From NCBI GenBank assembly GCA_039414355.1, contig JBCDJN010000012.1, positions 3,914 through 67,913 on the forward strand: 64,000 bases of DNA. Direction: 5' to 3'. Both the position numbers and the translations under genes were made by a program. This stretch comes from JBCCQL01 sp039414355 (GTDB taxonomy: Bacteria; Planctomycetota; Planctomycetia; Pirellulales; Lacipirellulaceae). Below, piece by piece: positions 8,077 through 17,048 of this stretch; the stretch's first letter is position 1; every line of letters starts with the position of its first letter. The notes under the pieces were generated by a model, which saw only the letters and a program-made list of their open reading frames with translations, had not been told where the DNA came from and did no database searches.

Positions 8077-8831
8077 GCCACCGCGTTCTGAAACACCTTC
8101 AAGCCGTCGGCAACTCCGTTGCCGCCTTCACGTCGGCGGGTCCACTGCGGGTGCTGCGTCGGGTCGACGAACCGTTCCGGGTGCGGCATCAGGCCAAGAA
8201 CGCGGCCGGTCGGGTCGCAAACGCCGGCGATGTGGTCGGCCGAGCCGTTGGGGTTGGCGGGGTAGGCCGTGCCGCCTCCGCCTTCGGTCGTGTAACGCAG
8301 CACCGCTTGGGCGCCGAGCGTTGGCAGCGAGCCCTCCCGGCACACGAACTTGCCCTCGGCGTGGGCCACCGGCAGCTCCATCTGCTCAATGCCGCGGAGG
8401 AACACGCATTCGCCCGCCGCCACCGAGAGCCGCACCCAGCGTGCCTCGAAGCGGCCGCTGTCGTTCCGCGTCAGCGTGGCGAGTGGGCCGGACGGGTCTT
8501 CCAGGCCGAGCAGGCCCGTCGCCATCAGCACCTGGAACCCGTTGCAAACGCCCAGCACCAGCTTGCCCGCGTCGCGGAACCGCTGCATCGCGTCGCCAAG
8601 CTGCCGGCGGACCTGGCCGCCGAGGATGCGGCCGGCGGCGATGTCGTCGCCATAGCTGAACCCGCCCGGCAGGCAGAAGACCTGGTAGTCGTCCAGCATC
8701 GCGGGCGACTCCAGCAGCCGCAGCACGTGCACCTGCTCGCACACGGCCCCGGCCAGCGTGAAGGCGTGGGCCGTCTCCTCGTTGCAGTTGGTGCCGGGAG
8801 CGCGAAGGATCAAGACGCGGGGCTGAGGCAT
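8064..8831 (-). CDS. purQ: Phosphoribosylformylglycinamidine synthase subunit I (glutaminase)
   Basis: 255 residues. This class I glutamine amidotransferase supplies ammonia to PurL in step four of purine synthesis. Seen: RVLILRAPGTNCNEETAHAF at the N-terminus, LPGGFSYGDD, the nucleophile-elbow GVCNGFQVL with the catalytic Cys, and C-terminal GLMPHPERFVDP with the His/Glu of the triad. The length fits the small PurQ type that partners a PurL of PurS-PurL design. It lies just downstream of purL on the same strand with about a 100-base gap, and its start is preceded by a word repeat. Confidence 0.95.
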   Translation of the reverse strand: MPQPRVLILRAPGTNCNEETAHAFTLAGAVCEQVHVLRLLESPAMLDDYQVFCLPGGFSYGDDIAAGRILGGQVRRQLGDAMQRFRDAGKLVLGVCNGFQVLMATGLLGLEDPSGPLATLTRNDSGRFEARWVRLSVAAGECVFLRGIEQMELPVAHAEGKFVCREGSLPTLGAQAVLRYTTEGGGGTAYPANPNGSADHIAGVCDPTGRVLGLMPHPERFVDPTQHPQWTRRREGGNGVADGLKVFQNAVAHFG

Positions 8832-8832
8832 A

Positions 8833-8878
8833 GGTGGTGGCGAGTGCGAGTGGCAAGTGGAGGTGGCGAGTGGCGGTT
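8833..8878 (-). repeat. Short-word repeat (GCCACTCGCCAC family) directly before purQ
   Basis: Read in the gene direction it is a run of degenerate GCCACTC/GCCACTT words ending one base from the purQ ATG. The same family, in the same orientation to its gene, precedes the gene starting at 52155. A further copy follows the hyuA stop at 31341. Confidence 0.55.
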
Positions 8879-8933
8879 GTTCCGTTGGCGAGCCGGCCGG
8901 CGTCAGCCGCCGGAGTTGGTCAAGAGCAGCGAA

Positions 8934-11894
8934 CTACCCGAAGACCCCAACAGCAAGCGTCCCCTTCCAAGCGTCCCTGAGCTCGGCGACGTCGGCATCG
9001 ATCACCGCGGCGTCGCCGAGCGTGATCGCAACACGCGTAGCGGCGGCAACTTCACCGAGCCGCGCGATCGCGATGCCGCTTAGCGCCGCCTCAAACGCCT
9101 CGGCGTTCTCTGGCGCCACTTCGCAGAGGAAGCGGGTGTTCGACTCGCTGAAGAGCAGCGTCGCCGCCGGCAATTCGTCGCCGAGCGAGGCGAGGTCGAT
9201 CGTCGTTCCGAGCCCGCCGGCGAAGGCCATCTCGGCGGCGGCCGCGGCAAGACCGCCCTCGCTCAGGTCGTGGCACGCGGCGATCAGCCCGCCGGTGATG
9301 GCGTGGTGCATGGCCGCGAAGGTCGCCTTCGCCCGCGGCCCGTCGACCGTTGGCGCTCGGCCGCCGCTCAGGTTGTTGACCAGCGCGAAGTGCGAGCCGC
9401 CGAGTTCGTCCTTCGTCTCGCCAACCAGGTACAGCACGTTGCCGGGCCGCTTGAGGTCCATGGTGACGCACGCCGAGACGTCGTCCACCTGGCCGATCGC
9501 GCTGATGAGCAGCGTGGGCGGGATGGCGATGGTCTGCTTCTCGCCGTCCTCGGCAGCGTAGCTGAACTCGTTGTTGAGGCTGTCCTTGCCGCTGATGAAG
9601 GGGGCTTCGAGCTCGAGCGCCAAATCGTGGCACGCGAGCGCCGCGCGGACCAGGCCGCCAAGCGTTTCGCTCCGCTCGCAGTCGCCCCAGCAGAAGTTAT
9701 CTAGCAAGCCGATCCGCGCTGGGTCGGCACCCACGGCCACGGCGTTGCGGACCGCCTCGTCGATGGCGCTGGCCGCCATGTGGTACGGGTCGAGGTCACC
9801 GTAGCGGGGGTTGATGCCGCAGCTCAGCACGATGCCTCTGCGCGACGTCAGTTTGGGCCGCACCACCGCCGCGTCGCCGGGCCCGTCCGACGCGACGCCC
9901 ACCAGAGGCTTCACAACGCTGCCTCCCTGCACCTCGTGATCGTACTGGCGGATGATCGCCTCTTTGCTCGCCACGTTGGGCGCGGCGAGGATGCGGAGCA
10001 GGTCGTCGGTGTAGTCGTCTCGCGCAGGCGGCGTGAGCGACGGCTGCGCGGGTGGCGTGAAGCTCGCTTCGCGGACCACCGGCGGTCGCCCGTCGTGCAG
10101 CAGCGTCATCGGCAGGTCGCCCACCGTGTTGTCGCCGTACTTCAGCACCAGCCGGCCGGTGGGCTCGAAGCGGCCGAGCACAGTCGCCTCCACGCCCTCG
10201 CTGTTGCAGAGCGCTTCGAGACGCGGCCACTTGTCGGGGTCAACGGCGAAGACCATTCGTTCTTGGGCTTCGGAGATCCAGATCTCCGTGTAGCTCAGCC
10301 CGTGGTACTTGAGCGGCGCCCGGTCGAGCCAAACCTCGGCGCCGATCTCCTCGCCCATCTCGCCCACCGCGCTGCTGAAGCCGCCGGCGCCGCAATCGGT
10401 GACGGCGGTGAAGAGCCGCTCGTCGCGGGCTTGCAGCAGCACGTCGAGCACGCGTTTCTCTTCGATGGCGTTGCCGATTTGCACGGCGCCGCCGGAGACG
10501 CTCTCGCTCTCGCTGGTGAGCTCGGCGCTGCTGAACGTGGCGCCGTGGATGCCGTCGCGCCCGGTCCGGCCGCCAACGGCGACGATCAGGTCGCCCGGCT
10601 GGGGCTCGCCGAACGACGCGTCGTGCGGGATCAGCCCGGCGGTGCCGCAGTAGACGAGCGGGTTGCCCAGGTAACGCGGGTCGAAGCAGACGGCGCCGTT
10701 GACGGTCGGGATGCCCATCCGGTTGCCGTAGTCGCGGACCCCCTCAACAACGCCCTGCATCACCCGCCGCGGCGGCAGCACACCGGGCGGGAGCGACTCG
10801 TCCGTCGGCTGGGTCTCGTCGATGCAACGCGGCGGGGCGAAGCAGAAGACGTCGGTGTTGGCGACCGGCTTGGCGCCGAGGCCGGCGCCGAGGATGTCGC
10901 GGATCACCCCGCCAAGGCCGGTGTTGGCGCCGCCGTACGGCTCGATGGCGGACGGGTGGTTGTGCGTCTCCACCTTGAACGCCACGTTATCCTGCTCGTC
11001 AAACCGCACCAGCCCGGCGTTGTCCTTGAAGACGCTCACGCACCAGTCTTCCCGCTCCGGGTCGGCCTGCCACTTCTGCCGGAGCTCGTTCGTCGCGGCG
11101 AAGATCGTCTCCTTGAGCATGTTGTCGAACCGACGCTCGCCGTTCTCGTCGCGGTAGGCGATGCGGCCGGCGAGCGTCTTGTGGCTGCAGTGCTCGCTCC
11201 AGGTTTGAGCGAGCGTTTCCAGCTCGATGTCCGTGGGCGAGCGGCCGGCGTCGACAAAGAACTGGCGAATCGTCTGCATCTCAGCCAGTTGCAGGTAGAG
11301 CTGCCCCTCGCGGCTGAGCCGCATTAGGCCTTCGTCATCGAGCTCGGCGATCGGCACGTGGCGGAGCTCGTAGTGGTAGTCGCCGCCCGAGTCGAGTCGA
11401 TCGATCGCCAGCGGGCCCTCGATGAGCTGCTCGATGGCGTCGTTGGCCAGCGTCTGACCAATCGCCGTGATCGCTGCGTCGTCGGCGCCGGCGATCCAGT
11501 ACTTGCGGAAGGTGCGGACCTGCGGCGGCTCGAAGCCCAGGTCCCCAATCGCCGCGGCGGTGCTCAACGCCACCGGGTCCATCACGCCGGGCTTTGGGAG
11601 CACGTTGAGGATGCCCGCCGGCGCCTCGCCGAGCCGCTTGGGCGTCGCCTTCAGCGGCCAGGAGCCGACCGAGCCAATCGCGGGCGTTTCGACGACGCGG
11701 TCCGACAGCAGCTCCGCCGCGATGCGCACCGCGTCGGGCTCGGCGATGGTGGGCGAGTCGATCAAGAACCCGCGCGCAGTCGCCACCTTTATGCCATCGC
11801 CGCCCGGCATGTCGTGGGCGCGGGCCTGCAGGCGCTCGGCTTCGCGGTCCGGCTGATCGTCTGCCGGCAGGACGTTAATCTCCCACAGCGTCAC
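8934..11894 (-). CDS. purL: Phosphoribosylformylglycinamidine synthase, PurS-PurL fusion
   Basis: 986 residues, longer than the small PurL (about 740). The extra N-terminal part (about 1-190) looks like two PurS-like beta-alpha units (WEINVLPADDQPDREAERLQ and VRTFRKYWIAGA). The catalytic half follows: TLAQTWSEHCSHKTLAGRI, AFKVETHNHPSAIEPYGGA (ATP site), GGRTGRDGIHGATFSS, DCGAGGFSSAVGEMG and later FISGKDSLNNEF. It converts FGAR, glutamine-derived ammonia and ATP to FGAM. The GTG start lies inside the end of tyrA (20-base overlap), so tyrA-purL-purQ is probably one leftward transcript. Confidence 0.93.
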   Translation of the reverse strand: MTLWEINVLPADDQPDREAERLQARAHDMPGGDGIKVATARGFLIDSPTIAEPDAVRIAAELLSDRVVETPAIGSVGSWPLKATPKRLGEAPAGILNVLPKPGVMDPVALSTAAAIGDLGFEPPQVRTFRKYWIAGADDAAITAIGQTLANDAIEQLIEGPLAIDRLDSGGDYHYELRHVPIAELDDEGLMRLSREGQLYLQLAEMQTIRQFFVDAGRSPTDIELETLAQTWSEHCSHKTLAGRIAYRDENGERRFDNMLKETIFAATNELRQKWQADPEREDWCVSVFKDNAGLVRFDEQDNVAFKVETHNHPSAIEPYGGANTGLGGVIRDILGAGLGAKPVANTDVFCFAPPRCIDETQPTDESLPPGVLPPRRVMQGVVEGVRDYGNRMGIPTVNGAVCFDPRYLGNPLVYCGTAGLIPHDASFGEPQPGDLIVAVGGRTGRDGIHGATFSSAELTSESESVSGGAVQIGNAIEEKRVLDVLLQARDERLFTAVTDCGAGGFSSAVGEMGEEIGAEVWLDRAPLKYHGLSYTEIWISEAQERMVFAVDPDKWPRLEALCNSEGVEATVLGRFEPTGRLVLKYGDNTVGDLPMTLLHDGRPPVVREASFTPPAQPSLTPPARDDYTDDLLRILAAPNVASKEAIIRQYDHEVQGGSVVKPLVGVASDGPGDAAVVRPKLTSRRGIVLSCGINPRYGDLDPYHMAASAIDEAVRNAVAVGADPARIGLLDNFCWGDCERSETLGGLVRAALACHDLALELEAPFISGKDSLNNEFSYAAEDGEKQTIAIPPTLLISAIGQVDDVSACVTMDLKRPGNVLYLVGETKDELGGSHFALVNNLSGGRAPTVDGPRAKATFAAMHHAITGGLIAACHDLSEGGLAAAAAEMAFAGGLGTTIDLASLGDELPAATLLFSESNTRFLCEVAPENAEAFEAALSGIAIARLGEVAAATRVAITLGDAAVIDADVAELRDAWKGTLAVGVFG

Positions 11895-12747
11895 GGCGGT
11901 CCTTTCCTTCGGCTAGCAGGTGAAGCAGCTTGGTCGGGTCTTCGTCGCTCACCGCCTGGCGGAACGCGGTCAGACCGCCCTGCAGGGTGTCGAGGGCGGC
12001 CATCACGTCGGCCCGGTTGGCGAGCAGGATGTCCCGCCACAACGCCGGGTCGCCGGCGGCCACGCGGGTGGTGTCTTGCCATCCGCCGCCGGTGAGCGGC
12101 AGGGCTTCGGCGGGCGTCACGCCGGCGAGCGCCGCGGCGGCGACGTGCGGCAGGTGGCTGGTGAGAGCGAGCAGGCGGTCGTGCTCGGCCGGCGAGAGCG
12201 AGAGCGTTTCGCCGCCCAAGCTCCGCCAAAACCGGGTGGCTCGAAGGGTCGCATCGGGCGGTGTAGCGGGTGTTGGCGTGACGACGATCGACCGCCCGTC
12301 GAACAGGTCCTCGCGGGCCGCCTCGGGCCCGGTGCGGTGGTCGCCGGCAATGGGGTGGCTGCCGACAAACGCCACGGGCAACTGCTCGGCGGCGATCGCG
12401 TGCTCGATCGCCTCGACGATGCCCGCCTTGGTGCTGCCGGCGTCGGTCAACAGGCAACCGGGCGGGCAGGCTCGGGCCACGGCGAGGGCCGTGCCGGCGA
12501 TGGCGCCAACCGGGGCGCAGATCACCACCGTGTCTGCCGTGGCGACGGCGGCCGCCATGTCGGTGGTGGCGTGCGCGACGACGCCGGCGTCGAGGGCGCG
12601 TTGCCGGCTCTCAGGCCGCCGGGCAACGCCAATCACCTCCTCATACGCCCCAGCGCGCCGGGCCGCCAAGGCAATCGACCCGCCGATCAGCCCCACCCCA
12701 ACCACCACTAGGCGGCCGAATTCGGGCGTTGCGGGGCTGTCAGGCAT
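11875..12747 (-). CDS. tyrA: Prephenate/arogenate dehydrogenase
   Basis: 290 residues, the usual size of a monofunctional TyrA. It oxidises and decarboxylates prephenate (or arogenate) with NAD(P) in tyrosine synthesis. Seen: the Rossmann motif VVVGVGLIGGSIALAARRAG (residues 13-32), VVICAPVGAIAG, DAGSTKAGIVE, FVGSHPIAGDHRTGPEAA (catalytic His) and LTSHLPHVAAAALAG. No chorismate mutase or ACT domain is present. Its end overlaps purL. Substrate preference cannot be read from the sequence. Confidence 0.9.
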   Translation of the reverse strand: MPDSPATPEFGRLVVVGVGLIGGSIALAARRAGAYEEVIGVARRPESRQRALDAGVVAHATTDMAAAVATADTVVICAPVGAIAGTALAVARACPPGCLLTDAGSTKAGIVEAIEHAIAAEQLPVAFVGSHPIAGDHRTGPEAAREDLFDGRSIVVTPTPATPPDATLRATRFWRSLGGETLSLSPAEHDRLLALTSHLPHVAAAALAGVTPAEALPLTGGGWQDTTRVAAGDPALWRDILLANRADVMAALDTLQGGLTAFRQAVSDEDPTKLLHLLAEGKDRRDAVGD

Positions 12748-13209
12748 TGGGAGGCGGGGTCGGCGGAGGGCGTCGCGTGGGTCGAGAGTTTAGCACACCG
12801 CGCCTGTCTGACAGCACCCCGGCAGCTAGCACGCGCGGGAGCCAAGCTCGTCGTCCGCCGTGCTAGGGTGAGTATTTGGGAATTCCCTCAGATTTCCTTG
12901 CCCAAACCGCCGGTCGCTGACGCATGTAGTGATAGCGGATTAGGCGGTTACCCCGAGCTTCGCTCTGCTGGCAACTGGCCTTCCAGCCGATACGGTAATT
13001 CGTCCAGAATGCGCCGAGCATGAGGAGCCGGCGGGTTAGGGCGGTTTGCGAACGACGCGGTGTTGAAGAAGTCGGAGAGACGCCGCGCTTTCGGGCGCCG
13101 GCGTTTCGCCGATAGCGGTACGATGCACGGTAGCCCGTGGCAACTCAGAAGGCGTAGGACACGCCTCGGTGACTCTAGAAGTCAATGGCTCTTGAAGGAG
13201 TAGTCAGCG
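12748..13209. other. Intergenic region between tyrA and the DUF1573 gene
   Basis: 462 bases between divergent genes, less GC-rich than the flanks. I see no ORF of merit and no RNA signature. AAGGAG at 13195-13200, nine bases from the ATG at 13210, is a reasonable ribosome-binding site for the rightward gene. Promoters for both directions are presumably here but none stands out. Confidence 0.5.
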
Positions 13210-14358
13210 ATGCGATCGACAACAGCCCCACGGTCTTTCAAGCACGGGGCGGCGCCCTTGGCTCTGGCGTTGGCTGCCTGCGTGGCGGTTTCGTCGCCCG
13301 CCGCGGCCCAAGAGTGGGCCAAGAAGATGTTCGGCAAGACCGACCACGACTTCCAAACCGTGGCCCGCGGCTCGGACACGGTCTACAAGTTCGAGATCAC
13401 CAACATCTACAAGGAAGACATCCACATCGCGGGTGTCCGTTCGAGCTGCGGCTGCACAAGCCCCTCGATCCAGGTGGACGACAGCCCCAACAACACCGTC
13501 AAGACGTGGGGCAAGGGTTACATCGTCGCCAAGTTCAACACACGGGCGTTCACTGGCCTGCACAGCGCGACGCTCACGGTGACCATCGACCGCCCGTTCC
13601 CCGCCCAGGTGCAGCTGCGCGTGCACGGCAACATCCGCGGCGACGTCGTCTTTGAGCCCGGCAAGATCGACTTCGCCCGCGTGGATCAAGGGGCAAAGCC
13701 TCAACGGACCGTGGCGGTCAACTACGCCGGCCGCAGCGGTTGGCGGATCAACGATGTCCGCAGTGCGAGCGACGATCTGGAAGTCGAGCTCACGGAGCGT
13801 CCTCGCTACGGCGGCCGGGCGGCTTACAACCTGCTCGTCCGGCTGAAGCCGAGCGCCAAGCCCGGCTTCCTCAAAGAGCAGTTGGTCCTGGTCACCAACG
13901 ACGGCAGCAACCCTCGGATCCCGCTCGACGTGGAAGGGCGGATCGTCCCGGAGATCTCCATCGCCCCGGCAAACCTAGCCTTTGGCGAAACGCCCACCGG
14001 CGTGGCGGCCGACAAGCGGATGATTGTCCGCGGCAAGCAGCCGTTTGCCGTGACCAAGATCTCCTGCGTCTCGCCCGGCTTTGAGTTCGACTTTGACGAG
14101 GCGAAGCGGAGCGACCGCCACATCATCGGCGTTCGGTACACGCCGCCCAGCGGGTCGGGCTCGATTAAGGCGCCCATCATCGTGGAGACCGATCTCGGCG
14201 TGACCTACTCTGCCACGTGCTACGCCTACGCCACGCTGGTGGCGCCGCCGGAGCCGCCGCCTTCTGAGGAGCCCGCCGCAACGGAGACGGCGGCCGCTAG
14301 CTCGGGCGAAGTCGCCACCGAAGCCACGCCGGGCGAGAAGATCGTCCAGGGCCAGTAG
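13210..14358 (+). CDS. DUF1573 (ASPM-SPD-2-Hydin-like) exported protein
   Basis: 382 residues. A signal peptide (APLALALAACVAVSSPAAAQ) is followed by a DUF1573 module (FGKTDHDFQTVARGSDTVYKFEITN ... SSCGCTSPS), then one or two more immunoglobulin-like repeats (about 140-330) with GYIVAKFNTRAFTGLHSATLTV and RIPLDVEGRIVP. The tail is Glu/Ala/Thr-rich. The CGC pair is a hallmark of DUF1573. Such proteins are common in planctomycetes and are thought to act in the periplasm or at the surface; no molecular role is established. The start is supported by AAGGAG nine bases upstream. Confidence 0.85.
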   Translation: MRSTTAPRSFKHGAAPLALALAACVAVSSPAAAQEWAKKMFGKTDHDFQTVARGSDTVYKFEITNIYKEDIHIAGVRSSCGCTSPSIQVDDSPNNTVKTWGKGYIVAKFNTRAFTGLHSATLTVTIDRPFPAQVQLRVHGNIRGDVVFEPGKIDFARVDQGAKPQRTVAVNYAGRSGWRINDVRSASDDLEVELTERPRYGGRAAYNLLVRLKPSAKPGFLKEQLVLVTNDGSNPRIPLDVEGRIVPEISIAPANLAFGETPTGVAADKRMIVRGKQPFAVTKISCVSPGFEFDFDEAKRSDRHIIGVRYTPPSGSGSIKAPIIVETDLGVTYSATCYAYATLVAPPEPPPSEEPAATETAAASSGEVATEATPGEKIVQGQ

Positions 14359-14518
14359 GCCGAGTCTACTTCGGCACGCACGGCGTAGTCCACGAGCGAC
14401 GCCTTGTCGAAACGCCCGTTGCGATTGGCATTGACCGGGCGCGACCGGCCCGCGACACTCCCGCGCCGCCGTCGGTAGCGACGGCGGATTGTCGCCCCTG
14501 GCCCGTCGCCCGCCGTCG

Positions 14519-15565
14519 ATGCGTTCTATGGATCGCTCGCCAATCAGTCGCCGCACTCGCTGCTCCTTGCGGTGCAGCGTTTTGGCGATGGTCTTGCTGG
14601 GGTTGGCGAACTCGCCAGCCGAGGCGGCGGACCATGAAGGGTTCTCCGGGTTGATGAGCGGCGCGGCGGAAGACATCCCGCCGCCTCCTACGGACGAAGC
14701 GAACCCGTTTCTAAAGGACGCGACCGTACCACCGGAACCGGCGCCGCTTCCGATGCCGCTGCGGATCGAGTCGGCCAGGATGGACCGTTCATCCGGTCAG
14801 CCCTTCGACGACCGTGACGCCATAGCCGTCGGCGACGGCGACCTGTGGGAAGAGGATCTGGCGTGGGAGGACGACGGCTTTGTCGTCGCGGGGCCACACG
14901 TTGGGGCGGTGCGTGCGCGGATCCACTCGTGGCTGCCGGGCTGGTTCCCGCCGCGGAGCGCCTCGACCCACGGCCGGGCGATCGGCGCCGGTGAGCCGCT
15001 GCGGGGCACGAGCTGGCTCAACCGACCGATCGAAGCCACCGCCGAGGTGGGCGCCCTGATCATGACCGGCCCGCCCGCCAACGACATCCGCGCCGCCAAT
15101 GACCTGTTTGGCGCCGTGCAGCTCGGCTGGGACTGGGACCACTACTGGGGCAGCCAGCTGCGGCTCGGCTGGTCGACTCCCGAGATGGACAACCCCAACG
15201 TGCAAGAGGCCGACCTCTCCGATAACTTCCTCCTCACCGACGCCTCGGTGGTTTACTACCCGTGGGGCGATTCGCGGACGCGGCCGTACCTGCGGGCCGG
15301 CTTCGGGCTGGTTGACCTGGAGTTCACCAACTCCAACGGCGAGCGGCAGCAGGAGAACCTCTTCACCGTTCCGCTCGCCATTGGCATGAAGCGACTGGTG
15401 AAACGCAACCTGGCGTTCCGTGCCGAGTTCGCCAACAACGTTGCGTTTGGCGCCAACGAGGCTGACGGCGCTAACTACATCACGCTCTCCGTCGGGCTCG
15501 AAGGACGCTTTGGCGGGAAACCGGACGGGTACTGGGCCTGGAGCCCGCGCGGCGGGGCGTGGTAG
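14519..15565 (+). CDS. Predicted outer-membrane beta-barrel protein
   Basis: 348 residues from the chosen ATG; an upstream TTG at 14489 is possible. A signal peptide (CSVLAMVLLGLANSPAEA) is followed by an acidic, Pro-rich linker. From about residue 160 there are alternating amphipathic strands typical of porin-like barrels: LFGAVQLGWDWDHYWGSQLRLGW, FLLTDASVVYYPWG, RPYLRAGFGLVDLEF, VPLAIGMKRLVKRNLAFRAEF and ITLSVGLEGRFGG. A C-terminal aromatic signature is weak (GGAW). The protein resembles OmpA-like or attachment-barrel proteins; ligand unknown. hemY starts 9 bases after its stop, which suggests co-transcription. Confidence 0.65.
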   Translation: MRSMDRSPISRRTRCSLRCSVLAMVLLGLANSPAEAADHEGFSGLMSGAAEDIPPPPTDEANPFLKDATVPPEPAPLPMPLRIESARMDRSSGQPFDDRDAIAVGDGDLWEEDLAWEDDGFVVAGPHVGAVRARIHSWLPGWFPPRSASTHGRAIGAGEPLRGTSWLNRPIEATAEVGALIMTGPPANDIRAANDLFGAVQLGWDWDHYWGSQLRLGWSTPEMDNPNVQEADLSDNFLLTDASVVYYPWGDSRTRPYLRAGFGLVDLEFTNSNGERQQENLFTVPLAIGMKRLVKRNLAFRAEFANNVAFGANEADGANYITLSVGLEGRFGGKPDGYWAWSPRGGAW

Positions 15566-15574
15566 CCTCGGCGT

Positions 15575-17041
15575 GTGACCGACGCCACCTCAGAAGCCCC
15601 GCTCCGCGTCGCCGTAATTGGCGGCGGCCTCACCGGCCTGGCGGCGACGCTCCGGCTTGCCGAAAGACTTCCGGCCGCCGAACTCACGCTCTTCGAGTCG
15701 TCCAATCGCGTGGGCGGTGTTCTTGAGACCGTCGAGCGAGACGGCTTCCTGATCGAACGCTCGGCCGACAACTTCTTGACCAAGGAGCCGTGGGCCCTCG
15801 ACTTCTGCCGGCAGCTTGGCCTCGAGGACGAGCTGCTGCCCACCAACGAAGAGCGGAGGCGGGCGCTCGTCGTCCGCGCGGGCCGCGTTGTGCCGGCGCC
15901 CGAGGCGTTTGTGCTCATGGCGCCCAAGCGGCTCGGCCCGCTGATGCGGAGCCCGGTGCTCAGCCCGTGGGGCAAGCTGCGGCTGGCGTGCGAGCCGCTC
16001 GTGCCCCGCCGAAACGGCAGCGCCGCCTCGACCGTCGATGAGAGCGTCGCCTCGTTCGCGCGGCGGCGGCTTGGTCGTGAGGCGTTTGAGCGGCTCGTCC
16101 AACCGCTGCTCGCTGGCATCTACACCGCAGACCCCGAACGGCTGAGCATGGCGGCCACCATGCCGCAGTTCGTCGAGCAGGAACGCACGCACGGCAGCCT
16201 GCTGCGAGCATCGTTGGCGGAGCAGAAACGCCAGCGCCAGGCGCAGCGAGAAGACCCGTCCCACCGCGAAAGCGGCGCCCGCTACGGCCTGTTCCGCGCT
16301 CCCAAGCGCGGCATGCAGCAACTGATCGACTCCGCCGAGCGTGCGCTGCCCGGCGGGTGTGTTCGCTTTGGCCAACGCGTGCAGTCGGTGCGCCGCGAAC
16401 AGGGCAAGTGGATCGTCGACACAGGCGAAGAGTCCAGCGGTTACGACGCCGCCATTGTCACCACGCCGGCGCACGCGGCGGCCGGTTTGCTCAAAGAGGC
16501 CTCCGGCGATCTCGAAAGGGAACTCGCCGCGATCGAGTACGCGGGCTGCAGCGTCGTTTGCCTCGGCTTCCGCCAGGAGCAACTGCCAAGCCTGCCGACG
16601 GGTTTCGGCTTTGTCGTGCCGTCGATCGAGGGGCGGCAAATCATCGCGGCCAGCTTCTCCAGCCTCAAGTTCCCCGGCCGGGCGCCGGGCGACGGGCTGC
16701 TGGTCCGCGTCTTCGTCGGCGGCGCGTTGCAGCCCGGGCTCGCGGAGCTGGCGGACGAAGAACTCACCCGCATCGCGCGGTCCGAGCTGAGCGAACTGGT
16801 CGGCGTGCGCGGCGAGCAAGTGCTGAGCGAGATCGCCCGGTGGCCGCGGGCGATGCCGCAGTATCACGTGGGGCACCTCGACCGCGTCGACCGCATCGAA
16901 CGACTGGTCGCTGGGTTGCCCGGCCTCGAAGTAGCGGGCGCCGCCTACCGCGGCGTCGGCATGCCGCAGTGCATCCGCGATGGTCAGCAAGCCGCTGACC
17001 GGATCGCGGAGCACGCTAAGTCACTCGGCGCCGCCGGCTGA
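15575..17041 (+). CDS. hemY: Oxygen-dependent protoporphyrinogen/coproporphyrinogen oxidase
   Basis: 488 residues, FAD-dependent. It oxidises (copro/proto)porphyrinogen late in haem synthesis at the membrane face. Seen: the dinucleotide motif VAVIGGGLTGLAATLRLAER (11-30), SSNRVGGVLETVERDGFLIERSADNF, LVQPLLAGIYTADPERLSM, and the C-terminal FAD segment GLEVAGAAYRGVGMPQCIRDGQQAA. GTG start, 9 bases after the previous stop. Ferrochelatase lies far away at 58968. Whether the enzyme works on copro- or protoporphyrinogen cannot be decided; the [2Fe-2S]-like ferrochelatase leaves the coproporphyrin route open. Confidence 0.9.
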   Translation: MTDATSEAPLRVAVIGGGLTGLAATLRLAERLPAAELTLFESSNRVGGVLETVERDGFLIERSADNFLTKEPWALDFCRQLGLEDELLPTNEERRRALVVRAGRVVPAPEAFVLMAPKRLGPLMRSPVLSPWGKLRLACEPLVPRRNGSAASTVDESVASFARRRLGREAFERLVQPLLAGIYTADPERLSMAATMPQFVEQERTHGSLLRASLAEQKRQRQAQREDPSHRESGARYGLFRAPKRGMQQLIDSAERALPGGCVRFGQRVQSVRREQGKWIVDTGEESSGYDAAIVTTPAHAAAGLLKEASGDLERELAAIEYAGCSVVCLGFRQEQLPSLPTGFGFVVPSIEGRQIIAASFSSLKFPGRAPGDGLLVRVFVGGALQPGLAELADEELTRIARSELSELVGVRGEQVLSEIARWPRAMPQYHVGHLDRVDRIERLVAGLPGLEVAGAAYRGVGMPQCIRDGQQAADRIAEHAKSLGAAG

Positions 17042-17048
17042 GCAGCGA

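Noticed and set aside
9780..11327. 515-codon rightward open frame
   Set aside because: Antisense shadow of purL, which has all PurL motifs in the other strand; high GC makes long antisense frames common.
15590..17014. 474-codon leftward frame
   Set aside because: Antisense shadow of hemY.
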